From UBA9732 sp963609725 (GTDB taxonomy: Bacteria > Spirochaetota > Spirochaetia > Sphaerochaetales > Sphaerochaetaceae): a stretch of DNA of 20,094 nucleotides. The stretch is taken from positions 1 to 20,094 of the forward strand of contig CAVDLI010000028.1 of assembly GCA_963609725.1 (NCBI GenBank). Reading direction: 5' to 3'. Below the pieces are notes generated by a model that made no database searches, had not been told where the DNA came from, and saw only the letters and a program-made list of their open reading frames with translations. Below are positions 7,730-14,493 of the stretch, piece by piece. Each line of letters begins with the position of its first letter. Within the stretch, counting starts at the first letter, position 1. Made by a program: the position numbers and the translations under genes.

Positions 7730-9150
7730 ATTGGAAAGAGATGGAACTTATTATACAAGAAGCTAATCTTGATGGCTGCAAAATACAAAAAGTTGTGCAA
7801 AACTCGTTCCATTCGGTAACGTGGGAGTTATACGATAGGACTAGGGGACGCTTTAACTTTTATGCCGAGATTGGCACACAATTTAGCAGAATAAATATAA
7901 TTCATGCCGATATTAAACTTCAAAAGACAAAAAAGCTTCAAAGATTTGAGCAATATGCCCGTAAAAATCTTGAAGGTTCTACTATTATAAAATGTTACCA
8001 ATTACCGTTTGACAGAGTCATGGTTTGGGATTTGGACAATCATGGAAGAGCTCTTAAAGTTTTTACAAGACTTTATAGTGGACCTGGTGCAAATATCATT
8101 GTCACTGACGAAAATCTTGTAATTCAGGATCTTCTTTTAAGACGGCCAGGAAGAGATGAGACAAGTTCAAATGTCTTAGTCATAGAAGAGAGAGAAAAAA
8201 GTGAAAAAGAATTCAAAGTACGGTCATTTGAGGGTTCTTCTTTTAATGCTTATATAGAGAAAACTTGTGCCAAAGAGCAAAATGAAGAGCAAATAAGTTT
8301 TTTAGTAAAACAAGTAGAAAATAGAATGGAGCATGAACTTTCAAGAATATCCTCGTCTATTAGAAGTGCTAAGAATACACTAGACTCTACTTGTGATTTT
8401 GAAGAACTTAAATATGATGGTGATATTCTTTCTGCAAATTCATATCTTATAAAGAAAGGAATGGACAGCATAACACTTGTTGATTGGAATAAAGATTCTA
8501 CAGGGAATGCTAAAATTACTTTGCAATTAGATAAAAGCCTTACGCCTGGAGCAAATGTTCAAAATTACTATGACCGTTACCAAAAAGCTAAAGGTTCTTA
8601 TGAGAATGCAAAACAAGAGTTACAAAGACTTGAAGCAGAATATTCTTCAACAAAATCTAAGTTTGAAAAAGCTCTGTTGTTAAGCGATGACGAGCAAGTC
8701 TCTCTTAGACGTCTTAAAGAAATACTTGAGAAAACACAGCCGCAAAAACAGGAACATGAAGAGGGGCCAGGACTTAGATGTTCAAGTGGAGGTTTTCAAA
8801 TACTTGCAGGAAGAAATGCAAAAGAAAACGACCAGCTACTGCGCCATTATGCTAAAGGCAATGATATGTGGTTACACACAAGAGACTTCCCTGGCGGATA
8901 CGTTTTTATAAAATACAGAAGAGATAAAACAATTCCACTTGATGTTCTTTTAGATGCTGCCAACATTGCTGTTCTTTACTCAAAAGGGCGCAATTTACAA
9001 AGTGTTGATTTGTATTATACACAAGTCAAATATTTACGACGTGCAAAAGATGGTAAAACAGGACTTGTTCTTCCTACTCAAGAAAAAAATCTTACTATTA
9101 AACCAGACATGCAAAGAATTAAAAGGCTTTTGCCAAAGGAACAACAATGA
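7720..9150 (+). CDS. rqcH: NFACT-family ribosome quality control protein (RqcH/FbpA-type)
   Basis: This is the bacterial homologue of Rqc2/NEMF; B. subtilis RqcH binds stalled 50S subunits and recruits tRNA-Ala to build C-terminal alanine tails. The 476-aa protein has an NFACT-N domain (about 1-200), including a D98-R99 pair corresponding to the RqcH DR motif needed for tailing. It also has a charged helical/coiled-coil middle (about 205-345), and an NFACT-R domain with NDQLLRHYAKGNDMWLHTRD (about 370-389), PGGYVFIK, and AANIAVLYSKGRNL. It is somewhat shorter than B. subtilis RqcH. AAGGAGG (7706-7712) precedes the ATG at 7 nt, and the start overlaps folC by 10 bp. No RqcP is seen in the window. 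Older databases call this family fibronectin-binding protein A. Confidence 0.87.
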   Translation: MSLNWKEMELIIQEANLDGCKIQKVVQNSFHSVTWELYDRTRGRFNFYAEIGTQFSRINIIHADIKLQKTKKLQRFEQYARKNLEGSTIIKCYQLPFDRVMVWDLDNHGRALKVFTRLYSGPGANIIVTDENLVIQDLLLRRPGRDETSSNVLVIEEREKSEKEFKVRSFEGSSFNAYIEKTCAKEQNEEQISFLVKQVENRMEHELSRISSSIRSAKNTLDSTCDFEELKYDGDILSANSYLIKKGMDSITLVDWNKDSTGNAKITLQLDKSLTPGANVQNYYDRYQKAKGSYENAKQELQRLEAEYSSTKSKFEKALLLSDDEQVSLRRLKEILEKTQPQKQEHEEGPGLRCSSGGFQILAGRNAKENDQLLRHYAKGNDMWLHTRDFPGGYVFIKYRRDKTIPLDVLLDAANIAVLYSKGRNLQSVDLYYTQVKYLRRAKDGKTGLVLPTQEKNLTIKPDMQRIKRLLPKEQQ

Positions 9151-9752
9151 AGAACGCATGTGAAGGTGTAATGTATCCTATTGGCGCAAAAGAAATCTTA
9201 GTAAAAGATTTTTCAAAAAAAGAACTTTCGCCAACAAAAGAGCTTTATTCTAACTCTTTATTAGACAATACATTACATTCTATTTATGTTCCACATAAAG
9301 CATGGCTTTTTTGTAAGAATGAACTTGATGAAATATTTTTGTCATTACAATCTCAGGTTCTCAAAGATACAGTGAAAAGAATTTTTGTGCTTGCTCCACT
9401 TCATAAAGGCTCAATTATTGGGGATCCTGTTGTAGTGTATACTCCATCAAGTACAGCATTAAAGGGTAGTGATTGGGAAATACAATTAGAACTTCCAAAA
9501 GAATTCAATGAGTTAAAATGTATTCAAAAAAATGATGATGTATGTACAGAAGAACACAGTCTTGAAGTTGTTTCTCCATATTTAGATTTATTTTACCCAA
9601 ATGCTGCAGTCACATACTTTCTTGCTCCAAAAGAAATTAGCAAAGAAAATATAAAACAAATTCTTACAAAAATCGCATTTTATTCAAACGAAAGTCTTAT
9701 ATTCATAAGCGATAATAAGGAAACTCATTGCGCATCAATGTGGCTTAAATAG
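9147..9752 (+). CDS. MEMO-family (AmmeMemoRadiSam B-like) protein
   Basis: This is a divergent member of the MEMO family, related in fold to class III extradiol dioxygenases; the enzymatic role is unsettled. The family pattern is visible in order: YVPHKAW with His50, IFVLAPLHKG with His86 (compare the family LGPxH motif), EEHSLEVVSPYL at 135-146 (compare EHSLEvqLPFL), and ISDNKETHC with His194/Cys195 (compare SSDFSHY). The 201-aa length is shorter than typical MEMO proteins (about 260-300 aa). The start overlaps the RqcH-type gene as ATGA, with AAAGGA upstream, so the two are translationally coupled. No AMMECR1 or radical-SAM partner is present here. Confidence 0.72.
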   Translation: MKNACEGVMYPIGAKEILVKDFSKKELSPTKELYSNSLLDNTLHSIYVPHKAWLFCKNELDEIFLSLQSQVLKDTVKRIFVLAPLHKGSIIGDPVVVYTPSSTALKGSDWEIQLELPKEFNELKCIQKNDDVCTEEHSLEVVSPYLDLFYPNAAVTYFLAPKEISKENIKQILTKIAFYSNESLIFISDNKETHCASMWLK

Positions 9753-9797
9753 CGCATTTTCGTAGCATACATAATGAACTATACAGATTTGTAAACT

Positions 9798-9886
9798 AAA
9801 AAATAGACCATTTTGATTAAAATTTTTGATTTTGGTCTATTTTTCGACCATTTTTGCCAAAATCAATCAAAAATGGTCTATTTTTA
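9798..9886. terminator. Long nested hairpin, likely bidirectional terminator
   Basis: The outer arms 9798-9818 and 9865-9885 are nearly perfect inverted repeats (one extra A on the right) built around TAGACCA/TGGTCTA. An inner stem, TTGATTTTGG (9826-9835) with CCAAAATCAA (9857-9866), nests inside. A-runs and T-runs flank both sides, so it can stop transcription from either direction between the convergent memo and miaA genes. Extra copies of GGTCTATTTTT/GACCATTTTT allow alternative pairings. Confidence 0.75.
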
Positions 9887-9919
9887 TGCTAGAAATGTCA
9901 AAACCCGCATTGCGCTAAA

Positions 9920-9975
9920 GCCTTAAGCCTTAATCCTTAATCCTTAAGCCTTAAGCCTTAAGCCCTAATCCTTAA
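9920..9975. repeat. Heptamer microsatellite (8 x [G/T]CCTTAA) over the miaA stop
   Basis: Eight 7-bp units run without interruption: GCCTTAA x2, TCCTTAA x2, GCCTTAA x2, GCCCTAA, TCCTTAA. On the minus strand they read TTAAGGC/TTAAGGA. The miaA stop codon (9972-9974) is inside the last unit, so the repeat forms the start of the miaA 3' UTR. Confidence 0.9.
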
Positions 9976-10931
9976 TGTTGAGATAAGGCACCCAGTACTG
10001 CTTCTTTTTGAGGATCTACCCATATAACATTTGAAAAACTCTTAAAAAATGTCATTTGTCTTTTAGCGTAATGAATTGAATTGACTTCAATTTCATTTGC
10101 GATATTTGAAAGTTCTAAAGAAGATAGTTTTTCTAGTGCAACAATTGAATCTTTGCAGTTATCGCGCCAAATCTTATTAAAGAATTCTCTATATCCAATG
10201 CCTTGCATGCTTTGCCAACTTGGATTTGCGCCAATGCATAAAAGATTTTTAATTTCTTCAATAATTCCCATTTCAAACATTATTGAAACACGTTTTTTTA
10301 TTCTTTCTCTAAGCTCGTCTTTGTTTCTAAAAAGTCCAATGCTAGTAACTTTCATATTATTTCTTGGAGTACTGGGAAGTTCAAAAGAAGATAGAGGTTT
10401 TCCTGTTGCTTTGTATACTTCAAGAGCTCGTGAAATTCTATATTTATCGTTTGGATTTATTCTAAGTCCTGAAACAGTATCAACACTACAAAGCATTTTG
10501 TGAGCTTCTTGTAAACCCACTTTATCAATATAAGAAGAAACTTCTTCTCTTGTTTGTGCATCACTTTTTGGCGCGTTAGAAAGACCGTACAAGAAATGTT
10601 TGAAGTAAAAAGCTGTTCCTCCTGATACAACAGGCACAAGGCCCTTATTCCAAATGGTTGTACAAGCAGTATCTGCAAGAGTTATAAAATCTGCAACGTT
10701 GTAATTTTCCCAAGGTTCTAAGATGTCTATCAAATGGTGCTTGATTGTTGATCTTTCACTTAAAGTTGCTTTTGCGCTTCCTATATCTAAACCTTTGTAG
10801 ACTTGAACAGAGTCTGCATTCACAACTTCTCCACAGCTTGAAAAACAATCACACAACAGCTGTGTTTTACCCACAGCTGTTGGTCCAAAGAGAAAAATAA
10901 CTTTTCTTTCTTTTTCTAGTGGTTCTTGCAA
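9972..10931 (-). CDS. miaA: tRNA dimethylallyltransferase MiaA
   Basis: MiaA transfers a dimethylallyl group to A37 of tRNAs that read UNN codons, the first step to ms2i6A. The 319-aa protein shows P-loop GPTAVGKT (16-23), the substrate-binding stretch NADSVQVYKGLDIGSAK (38-54), a KHHLIDI motif, SGGTAFYFKHFLYGL, and C-terminal GIGYREF and YAKRQMTFFK. The start is TTG at 10931: an in-frame TAG lies just upstream (10949-10947) and there is no better start. The Shine-Dalgarno is weak (TTTAGAGA), so translation probably depends on coupling to rpoZ, which ends 26 bp upstream. It is the last gene of the yicC-cmk-rpoZ-miaA group. Confidence 0.95.
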   Translation of the reverse strand: MQEPLEKERKVIFLFGPTAVGKTQLLCDCFSSCGEVVNADSVQVYKGLDIGSAKATLSERSTIKHHLIDILEPWENYNVADFITLADTACTTIWNKGLVPVVSGGTAFYFKHFLYGLSNAPKSDAQTREEVSSYIDKVGLQEAHKMLCSVDTVSGLRINPNDKYRISRALEVYKATGKPLSSFELPSTPRNNMKVTSIGLFRNKDELRERIKKRVSIMFEMGIIEEIKNLLCIGANPSWQSMQGIGYREFFNKIWRDNCKDSIVALEKLSSLELSNIANEIEVNSIHYAKRQMTFFKSFSNVIWVDPQKEAVLGALSQH

Positions 10932-10957
10932 ATCTCTAAAGTCACTCTATTTTGAAA

Positions 10958-11158
10958 TTATTCTTCAGGTCTTGAATACTCGACTTCATTGTTGAGAACT
11001 TTTTCAAGGACAACAGAGACAATTTTCTCATGTTTTTTCTCGAGTTCTTCCTCAGTATTTGGTTTAGCTGCCATAATTGCAGCCTCTTTGATGGCAACAC
11101 ATGTCATTTCGTAAACATTTGCTTCTGTATCAATTAGTTTATCAAGTGGGATGCTCAA
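10958..11158 (-). CDS. rpoZ: RNA polymerase omega subunit RpoZ
   Basis: This is the small subunit that helps assemble and stabilise RNA polymerase by chaperoning beta-prime. The 66-aa protein opens SIPLDKLIDTEANVYEMTC, the spirochete form of the omega N-terminus, continues with a helical AIKEAAIMAAKPN segment, and ends with VVLEKVLNNEVEY. It is shorter than E. coli omega (about 91 aa) but normal for spirochetes as I know them. The start is TTG at 11158 with AAGGAG seven nt upstream. Both rpoZ and the following miaA begin with TTG, suggesting deliberately low translation. Confidence 0.85.
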   Translation of the reverse strand: MSIPLDKLIDTEANVYEMTCVAIKEAAIMAAKPNTEEELEKKHEKIVSVVLEKVLNNEVEYSRPEE

Positions 11159-11174
11159 GATGTCTCTCCTTATA

Positions 11175-11219
11175 CCTTACAACTTATTACTTTACAATTT
11201 ATTGCTTTACAACTTATAA
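11175..11219. repeat. Three degenerate 15-bp tandem repeats upstream of rpoZ
   Basis: Three 15-bp units run head to tail: CCTTACAACTTATTA (11175-11189), CTTTACAATTTATTG (11190-11204) and CTTTACAACTTATAA (11205-11219). They fill most of the cmk-rpoZ gap and end next to the rpoZ ribosome binding site. The function is unknown. Confidence 0.75.
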
Positions 11220-11250
11220 GTCATAAAACAACTCACGATTATAGCTGTTT

Positions 11251-11766
11251 TCATTTTTTTTGTATAGTCTCGATAATTTGCTCTACTATACTTTCAGGCG
11301 TCCTGTTTTCTGTATCAATCACAAGGTCTGCACAAGAAGTATCTGAATTATCTATTCCATATATCCTTTTATAACGCGCACTGTCATGACTGTCACGACC
11401 TCGTGTTTGCAATAAACGTTCTTCAAAATTTCCGCCTTCTCTTTTTGTAATGCGCCTTGCTCGTTCTTCATCAGATGCTTTGAGATATACTTTGAAGTCT
11501 GCATCTTTGAGCATCCAAATTGCAAGTCGTGAACCCAGTATGCAATTTTCTTTTGACATTGCCATTTCAACTTGTCTGCGGTCAAGTTCACGGTCTATAT
11601 TGTCATCTTTTTCAGCTAAAGCACAAAAATCCCAAAAGTCCATGCCTTTCTCTTGTGCCATTTGCCTAAAAGTAAAATTAATTAAGTCATATCCAAGCCT
11701 TTGGGCAAGTAGGGTAGAGACTGTAGTGTTTCCACATCCGCTTTTACCTGAAATTGCAATCCTCAT
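11251..11766 (-). CDS. cmk: Cytidylate-kinase-like P-loop kinase (short, archaeal Cmk type)
   Basis: This is a small nucleoside-monophosphate kinase of the type that phosphorylates CMP/dCMP. At 171 aa it resembles the short archaeal-like Cmk rather than the roughly 225-aa E. coli enzyme. Visible parts: P-loop region ISGKSGCGNTT (5-15), an acidic helical NMP-binding region with DRRQVEMAM, ILGSRLAIWML (CMP-site region), and an Arg-rich lid RARRITKREGG with RDSHDSARYKRIYGID. The canonical P-loop Lys before TT is Asn13; the only nearby Lys is at position 8. ATG 11766 has AAGGA seven nt upstream. It sits 40 bp after yicC and upstream of rpoZ, giving an RNA/nucleotide-metabolism operon. Another NMP-kinase specificity is possible. 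Confidence 0.78.
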   Translation of the reverse strand: MRIAISGKSGCGNTTVSTLLAQRLGYDLINFTFRQMAQEKGMDFWDFCALAEKDDNIDRELDRRQVEMAMSKENCILGSRLAIWMLKDADFKVYLKASDEERARRITKREGGNFEERLLQTRGRDSHDSARYKRIYGIDNSDTSCADLVIDTENRTPESIVEQIIETIQKK

Positions 11767-11806
11767 TTTTGTTTCCTTCTGTTTCCTTTTGTTTTTTGTA
11801 AAAACG

Positions 11807-12685
11807 CTATTCTATGTTTCTAACTTGTTCTCTTATGTTCTCAAGACAGTCTTTCATGTTTACTACTTGTAAGTTTACTTCAACTATTTGGCTTTTTGAA
11901 CCAATTGTATTTATCTCTCTATTCATTTCTTGGCAAAGGAAATCAAGGCGTTTTCCAACAGCTTCACTGCTTTCAAGTAGTTTGTGAAATTCTGCAATAT
12001 GAGTGTAAAGACGTACTACTTCTTCATTTATTGTAAACCTGTTTAACATAACAGCAACTTCTGTCAGAACTCTGTTCTCATCATAATTTGCATCTCCAAG
12101 CATTTCATTTATTCTGCTTACAAGGTTTTCTTTTACCATGAGTTCCAGTTTTGAAACATTGTTTTTGACAATATTAAGAGACGCTTCTAGGCTGTTTATC
12201 AAAACGTTTAAGTCTTTTTGTGTTGCTTGACCTTCTCGGTCTTTTGCATCATCAAATTGTTTGATAACTTCAAGACTGCAATATGTTAATCCTTCACGGT
12301 AGAACTCAAGGGAATCGGTCTTTATGCTACTGAGAACGCCTTCTTGCAAGAGAATATCTGACATATTGGCATTAAGTGAAATTCCTTTGCCAGTTGCAAG
12401 CGTGTTTATTTTGCTTATAGCGTCTAGGTAAGATTTTGCCAAGTCTTCGTCCAAATGAAGCTCAATAGTGCTCTTAAGATTTTTTACTCGGACTAAAATT
12501 TCTATGTGTCCGCGTTGTGCATGTTCTTTGAGCATTGTCGTGATTTCATTCTCGTAAGCGCTTAAATAAGAAGGGCTGTTGTAGCTTATTTCCAGAAATC
12601 TATTGTTATAACTTTTCAGCTCCATTGTAATGATATAACTTGGCGTCTGAAATTCAGCATACCCATAAGCTGTCATGCTTTTCAT
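11807..12685 (-). CDS. yicC: YicC-family endoribonuclease
   Basis: YicC proteins are endoribonucleases linked in E. coli to small-RNA turnover. The 292-aa protein has the N-terminal YicC domain, starting MKSMTAYGYAEF with ELKSYNNRFLEI, and RGHIEILVRV. The C-terminal DUF1732 domain has the highly conserved GKRLDFLCQEMNREINTIGS and ends ENIREQVRNIE. The ATG at 12685 has AAGGAG eight nt upstream. A hairpin terminator separates it from the upstream zinc-ribbon gene, so it probably relies on readthrough or a promoter I cannot pin down. It leads the cmk-rpoZ-miaA group. Confidence 0.93.
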   Translation of the reverse strand: MKSMTAYGYAEFQTPSYIITMELKSYNNRFLEISYNSPSYLSAYENEITTMLKEHAQRGHIEILVRVKNLKSTIELHLDEDLAKSYLDAISKINTLATGKGISLNANMSDILLQEGVLSSIKTDSLEFYREGLTYCSLEVIKQFDDAKDREGQATQKDLNVLINSLEASLNIVKNNVSKLELMVKENLVSRINEMLGDANYDENRVLTEVAVMLNRFTINEEVVRLYTHIAEFHKLLESSEAVGKRLDFLCQEMNREINTIGSKSQIVEVNLQVVNMKDCLENIREQVRNIE

Positions 12686-12700
12686 TGGAAAATCTCCTTG

Positions 12701-12729
12701 GAAAAAATAGAGCTGCCGTGTGGCAGCCC
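12701..12729 (-). terminator. Intrinsic terminator after the zinc-ribbon gene
   Basis: On the minus strand GCTGCC-ACAC-GGCAGC (12727 down to 12712) is followed by TCTATTTTTTCC, a short GC-rich stem with a T-rich tail. It lies 22 bp past the stop of the 54-aa gene and just before the yicC ribosome binding site. Confidence 0.75.
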
Positions 12730-12749
12730 CTTAATGAGAACTAATTTTC

Positions 12750-12914
12750 TTACTTTGAAATTTTAGCTTTGCACTGTTTGCAGACTTTCTTTGTTTCTCC
12801 GTCTACAGATGCCTCATAGAGAACCTTAATTCCATCTCTTTTGCAGACTGGGCACTGTCCACGTCCACTATTGACCTGTTCTCTTATTCCTGTACCTCTA
12901 TGTGCTTTTGACAT
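12750..12914 (-). CDS. 54-aa zinc-ribbon protein
   Basis: This is a small basic protein, MSKAHRGTGIREQVNSGRGQ followed by CPVC and CKQC. Cys21, Cys24, Cys45 and Cys48 form a CxxC-x20-CxxC zinc-ribbon pattern. The N-terminus is Arg/Lys/Gly-rich, as in nucleic-acid or ribosome-associated ribbons. ATG at 12914 has GGAGAG upstream. It is transcribed alone, with a near-consensus sigma-70 promoter (12964-12992) and its own terminator, which argues for high expression. I recall similar short proteins in treponemes but know no function. It could be a ribosomal or RNA polymerase accessory protein; that is inference only. Confidence 0.85.
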   Translation of the reverse strand: MSKAHRGTGIREQVNSGRGQCPVCKRDGIKVLYEASVDGETKKVCKQCKAKISK

Positions 12915-12963
12915 ATTTTCTCTCCTATAGGTGAAGTTTTGTCCGACTTGTCGTTACTTTGGA

Positions 12964-12992
12964 ATATTAGCCACCAACCGGTTCTATGTCAA
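12964..12992 (-). promoter_or_regulatory. Near-consensus sigma-70 promoter for the zinc-ribbon gene
   Basis: On the minus strand, TTGACA (12992-12987) and TAATAT (12969-12964) are separated by exactly 17 bp, a perfect -35 and a one-mismatch -10. The expected transcript start is about 40 nt upstream of the ATG at 12914. The plus-strand sequence over the -10 shares ACTTTGGAATAT (12956-12967) with the operator-like repeats at 4991-5053. Confidence 0.85.
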
Positions 12993-13018
12993 TGACACGT
13001 TGAATTAAACATTAGCTG

Positions 13019-13063
13019 AAGACCTTTTAATAATGCACCGTTTGCATTTGATGTTGAGGTCTT
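13019..13063. terminator. Two-tier hairpin after the outer-membrane protein gene
   Basis: Outer arms AAGACCT (13019-13025) and AGGTCTT (13057-13063) enclose an inner stem AATGCA (13032-13037) with TGCATT (13043-13048). It lies just past the stop of the gene at 13084-14109 and upstream of the zinc-ribbon promoter. There is no strong T-tract, so termination is possible but unproven. Confidence 0.45.
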
Positions 13064-13083
13064 TGTGATATCGTGCAAGTCTT

Positions 13084-14109
13084 TTACAGCGCCAACGTCA
13101 TTGCAAGCTCCACTGAGAACCTGTCGTTTGTACTATCTCCTCTATAGACCGATAATGGAAAGTTAAAACTCAATGAAAAGTCTCCATTATTAAGTTTTGT
13201 GCCAATTCCAAATGTATGTGTTCCGTTAGTAAACGAGTTAAATAGAGCTTCATATCCGGTTCTAATGTAAAACCCATAATTTTTGACTAGCATGTATGAA
13301 AACTCAAGTCCCACATGCAATGCTCTAGAAGACTCAAAAATATTTGAAACATCAAGACCTGCGCTTATACCAAAATGGTTTAATTCTCCACGTCTGCCAT
13401 ATTCGTTTCTAATGTAGTAAATACCAAATCCACTTTCAGAAATGAAAGACTCCCAACTAAGGGATGTTTTTGATGTTGTGTTATCGAGTATGTCATTAAA
13501 CATAAAACCAAAAGAGAATTCTCCGGCTTTATACATAAAACCAAGATTTATTTGAATGTATTCGCTATCTGTTTTTCTATCAAATGATGCAAAAAAAGTT
13601 TGGAAGAAGAAATCACTTAATGCTGTATTTTCATGTATTGGAACATTTAACCGTTGTTTTTGAGAACCCCCAAATATTTCAATACCAGCTCCAAAATTCC
13701 CAATCCCAGCAGTCAAGTCAATTTTGATTTCTGATGCTTGATAAATATTGTAGTATTTTGTTGCATCACTAGAACTTGTGTTCTCAACCGTGTAGTCAAA
13801 ACCCAGCGACAGGGCAATTCTTTTTCCTATAAAAGTTCCTTTTATTTCAGTTTCAGGATATACAGGAAAAATTTCTCTACTTTTTGGCTTGAAAGAATCT
13901 TGAAAACTAGTGTCTAAGATAAAAGAATTATCTTCTCCCATAAAGAAAAGTGCTGCTGGGTTTACAATTGCAGGATGTCTTGAGTCACTTACAGCTATTC
14001 CAATGCCTCCCATTGAGCGTAAGCGAACATTGGAAGAACCAGCAAAAGCTACAAAGCTAACTAGGCACAGTATAAACGCAACGAGTGCTGTTTTTTTTGT
14101 ATGTTGCAC
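13084..14109 (-). CDS. Predicted outer-membrane beta-barrel protein
   Basis: The 341-aa protein has a Sec signal peptide (about 1-23, hydrophobic core LVAFILCLVSFVAFA, cleavage after AFA). The mature N-terminus is SNVRLRSMGGIGIAVSDSRHPAIVNPAAL. That RSMGG...NPAAL pattern is typical of FadL/PorV-like and treponemal UPF0164-type barrels. The rest alternates polar and aromatic/hydrophobic residues in strand-length stretches (for example LSLGFDYTV, FGIGTKLN, FSLSFNFPL) and ends in a strand-like FSVELAMTLAL. The start is GTG at 14109, with a weak purine-rich upstream GAAGAG. It lies 58 bp downstream of the TSCPD gene and could be co-transcribed. Substrate unknown; a lipid or hydrophobic-compound porin is a guess from the family. 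Confidence 0.78.
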   Translation of the reverse strand: MQHTKKTALVAFILCLVSFVAFAGSSNVRLRSMGGIGIAVSDSRHPAIVNPAALFFMGEDNSFILDTSFQDSFKPKSREIFPVYPETEIKGTFIGKRIALSLGFDYTVENTSSSDATKYYNIYQASEIKIDLTAGIGNFGAGIEIFGGSQKQRLNVPIHENTALSDFFFQTFFASFDRKTDSEYIQINLGFMYKAGEFSFGFMFNDILDNTTSKTSLSWESFISESGFGIYYIRNEYGRRGELNHFGISAGLDVSNIFESSRALHVGLEFSYMLVKNYGFYIRTGYEALFNSFTNGTHTFGIGTKLNNGDFSLSFNFPLSVYRGDSTNDRFSVELAMTLAL

Positions 14110-14167
14110 AATTCTATAACTCTTCTTTTCTTGTGAGGTTTTTGAAATCTCTCAATTTCCAATTCTA

Positions 14168-14437
14168 TTATAAGCCTTGAGAGGCTTGAGAAAGACATTC
14201 TTCTAATGCACATGCAAGCTGGTCTGGGCATGAAGAACTTCTTGACCCGCAACGTATGCCTTTGAGTTTTGTAATTACATCTTTTGCTTTCATTCCTTTG
14301 CAAAGCGAAATAATTCCCTTGTGGTTACCATCACAGCCACCCACAAACTCTACTTTTGTGATGACATCATTGTCATCAAGTTCAACTTTGATAAGTCTTG
14401 CACAAATGTTTTTTGGTACATATTCAAATTTTTTCAT
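14168..14437 (-). CDS. TSCPD domain protein (TIGR03905-like)
   Basis: This 89-aa protein is MKKFEYVPKNICARLIKVEL..., then FVGGCDGNHKGIISLCKGMK, then KLKGIRCGSRSSSCPDQLACAL. The SSCPDQLA stretch is the TSCPD motif, also found at the C-terminus of B12-dependent ribonucleotide reductases; stand-alone versions have unknown function. Cys residues at the GGC, SLC, RCG and SCPD positions could bind metal. I chose ATG 14437: the longer frame to 14569 adds a 44-residue extension that runs antisense into dinB and lacks support. There is no clear Shine-Dalgarno; TATATT lies six nt before the ATG, hinting at a leaderless mRNA. It is divergent from dinB. Confidence 0.85.
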   Translation of the reverse strand: MKKFEYVPKNICARLIKVELDDNDVITKVEFVGGCDGNHKGIISLCKGMKAKDVITKLKGIRCGSRSSSCPDQLACALEECLSQASQGL

Positions 14438-14493
14438 GTCACAAATATAGCAGAAAAAGAGACTGAGAAAAAGACTTGTGATACAATAAAAGT

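Noticed and set aside
14438..14493. LexA/SOS box controlling dinB
   Set aside because: I saw no convincing CTG-N10-CAG or GAAC-N4-GTTC type palindrome in the spacer.
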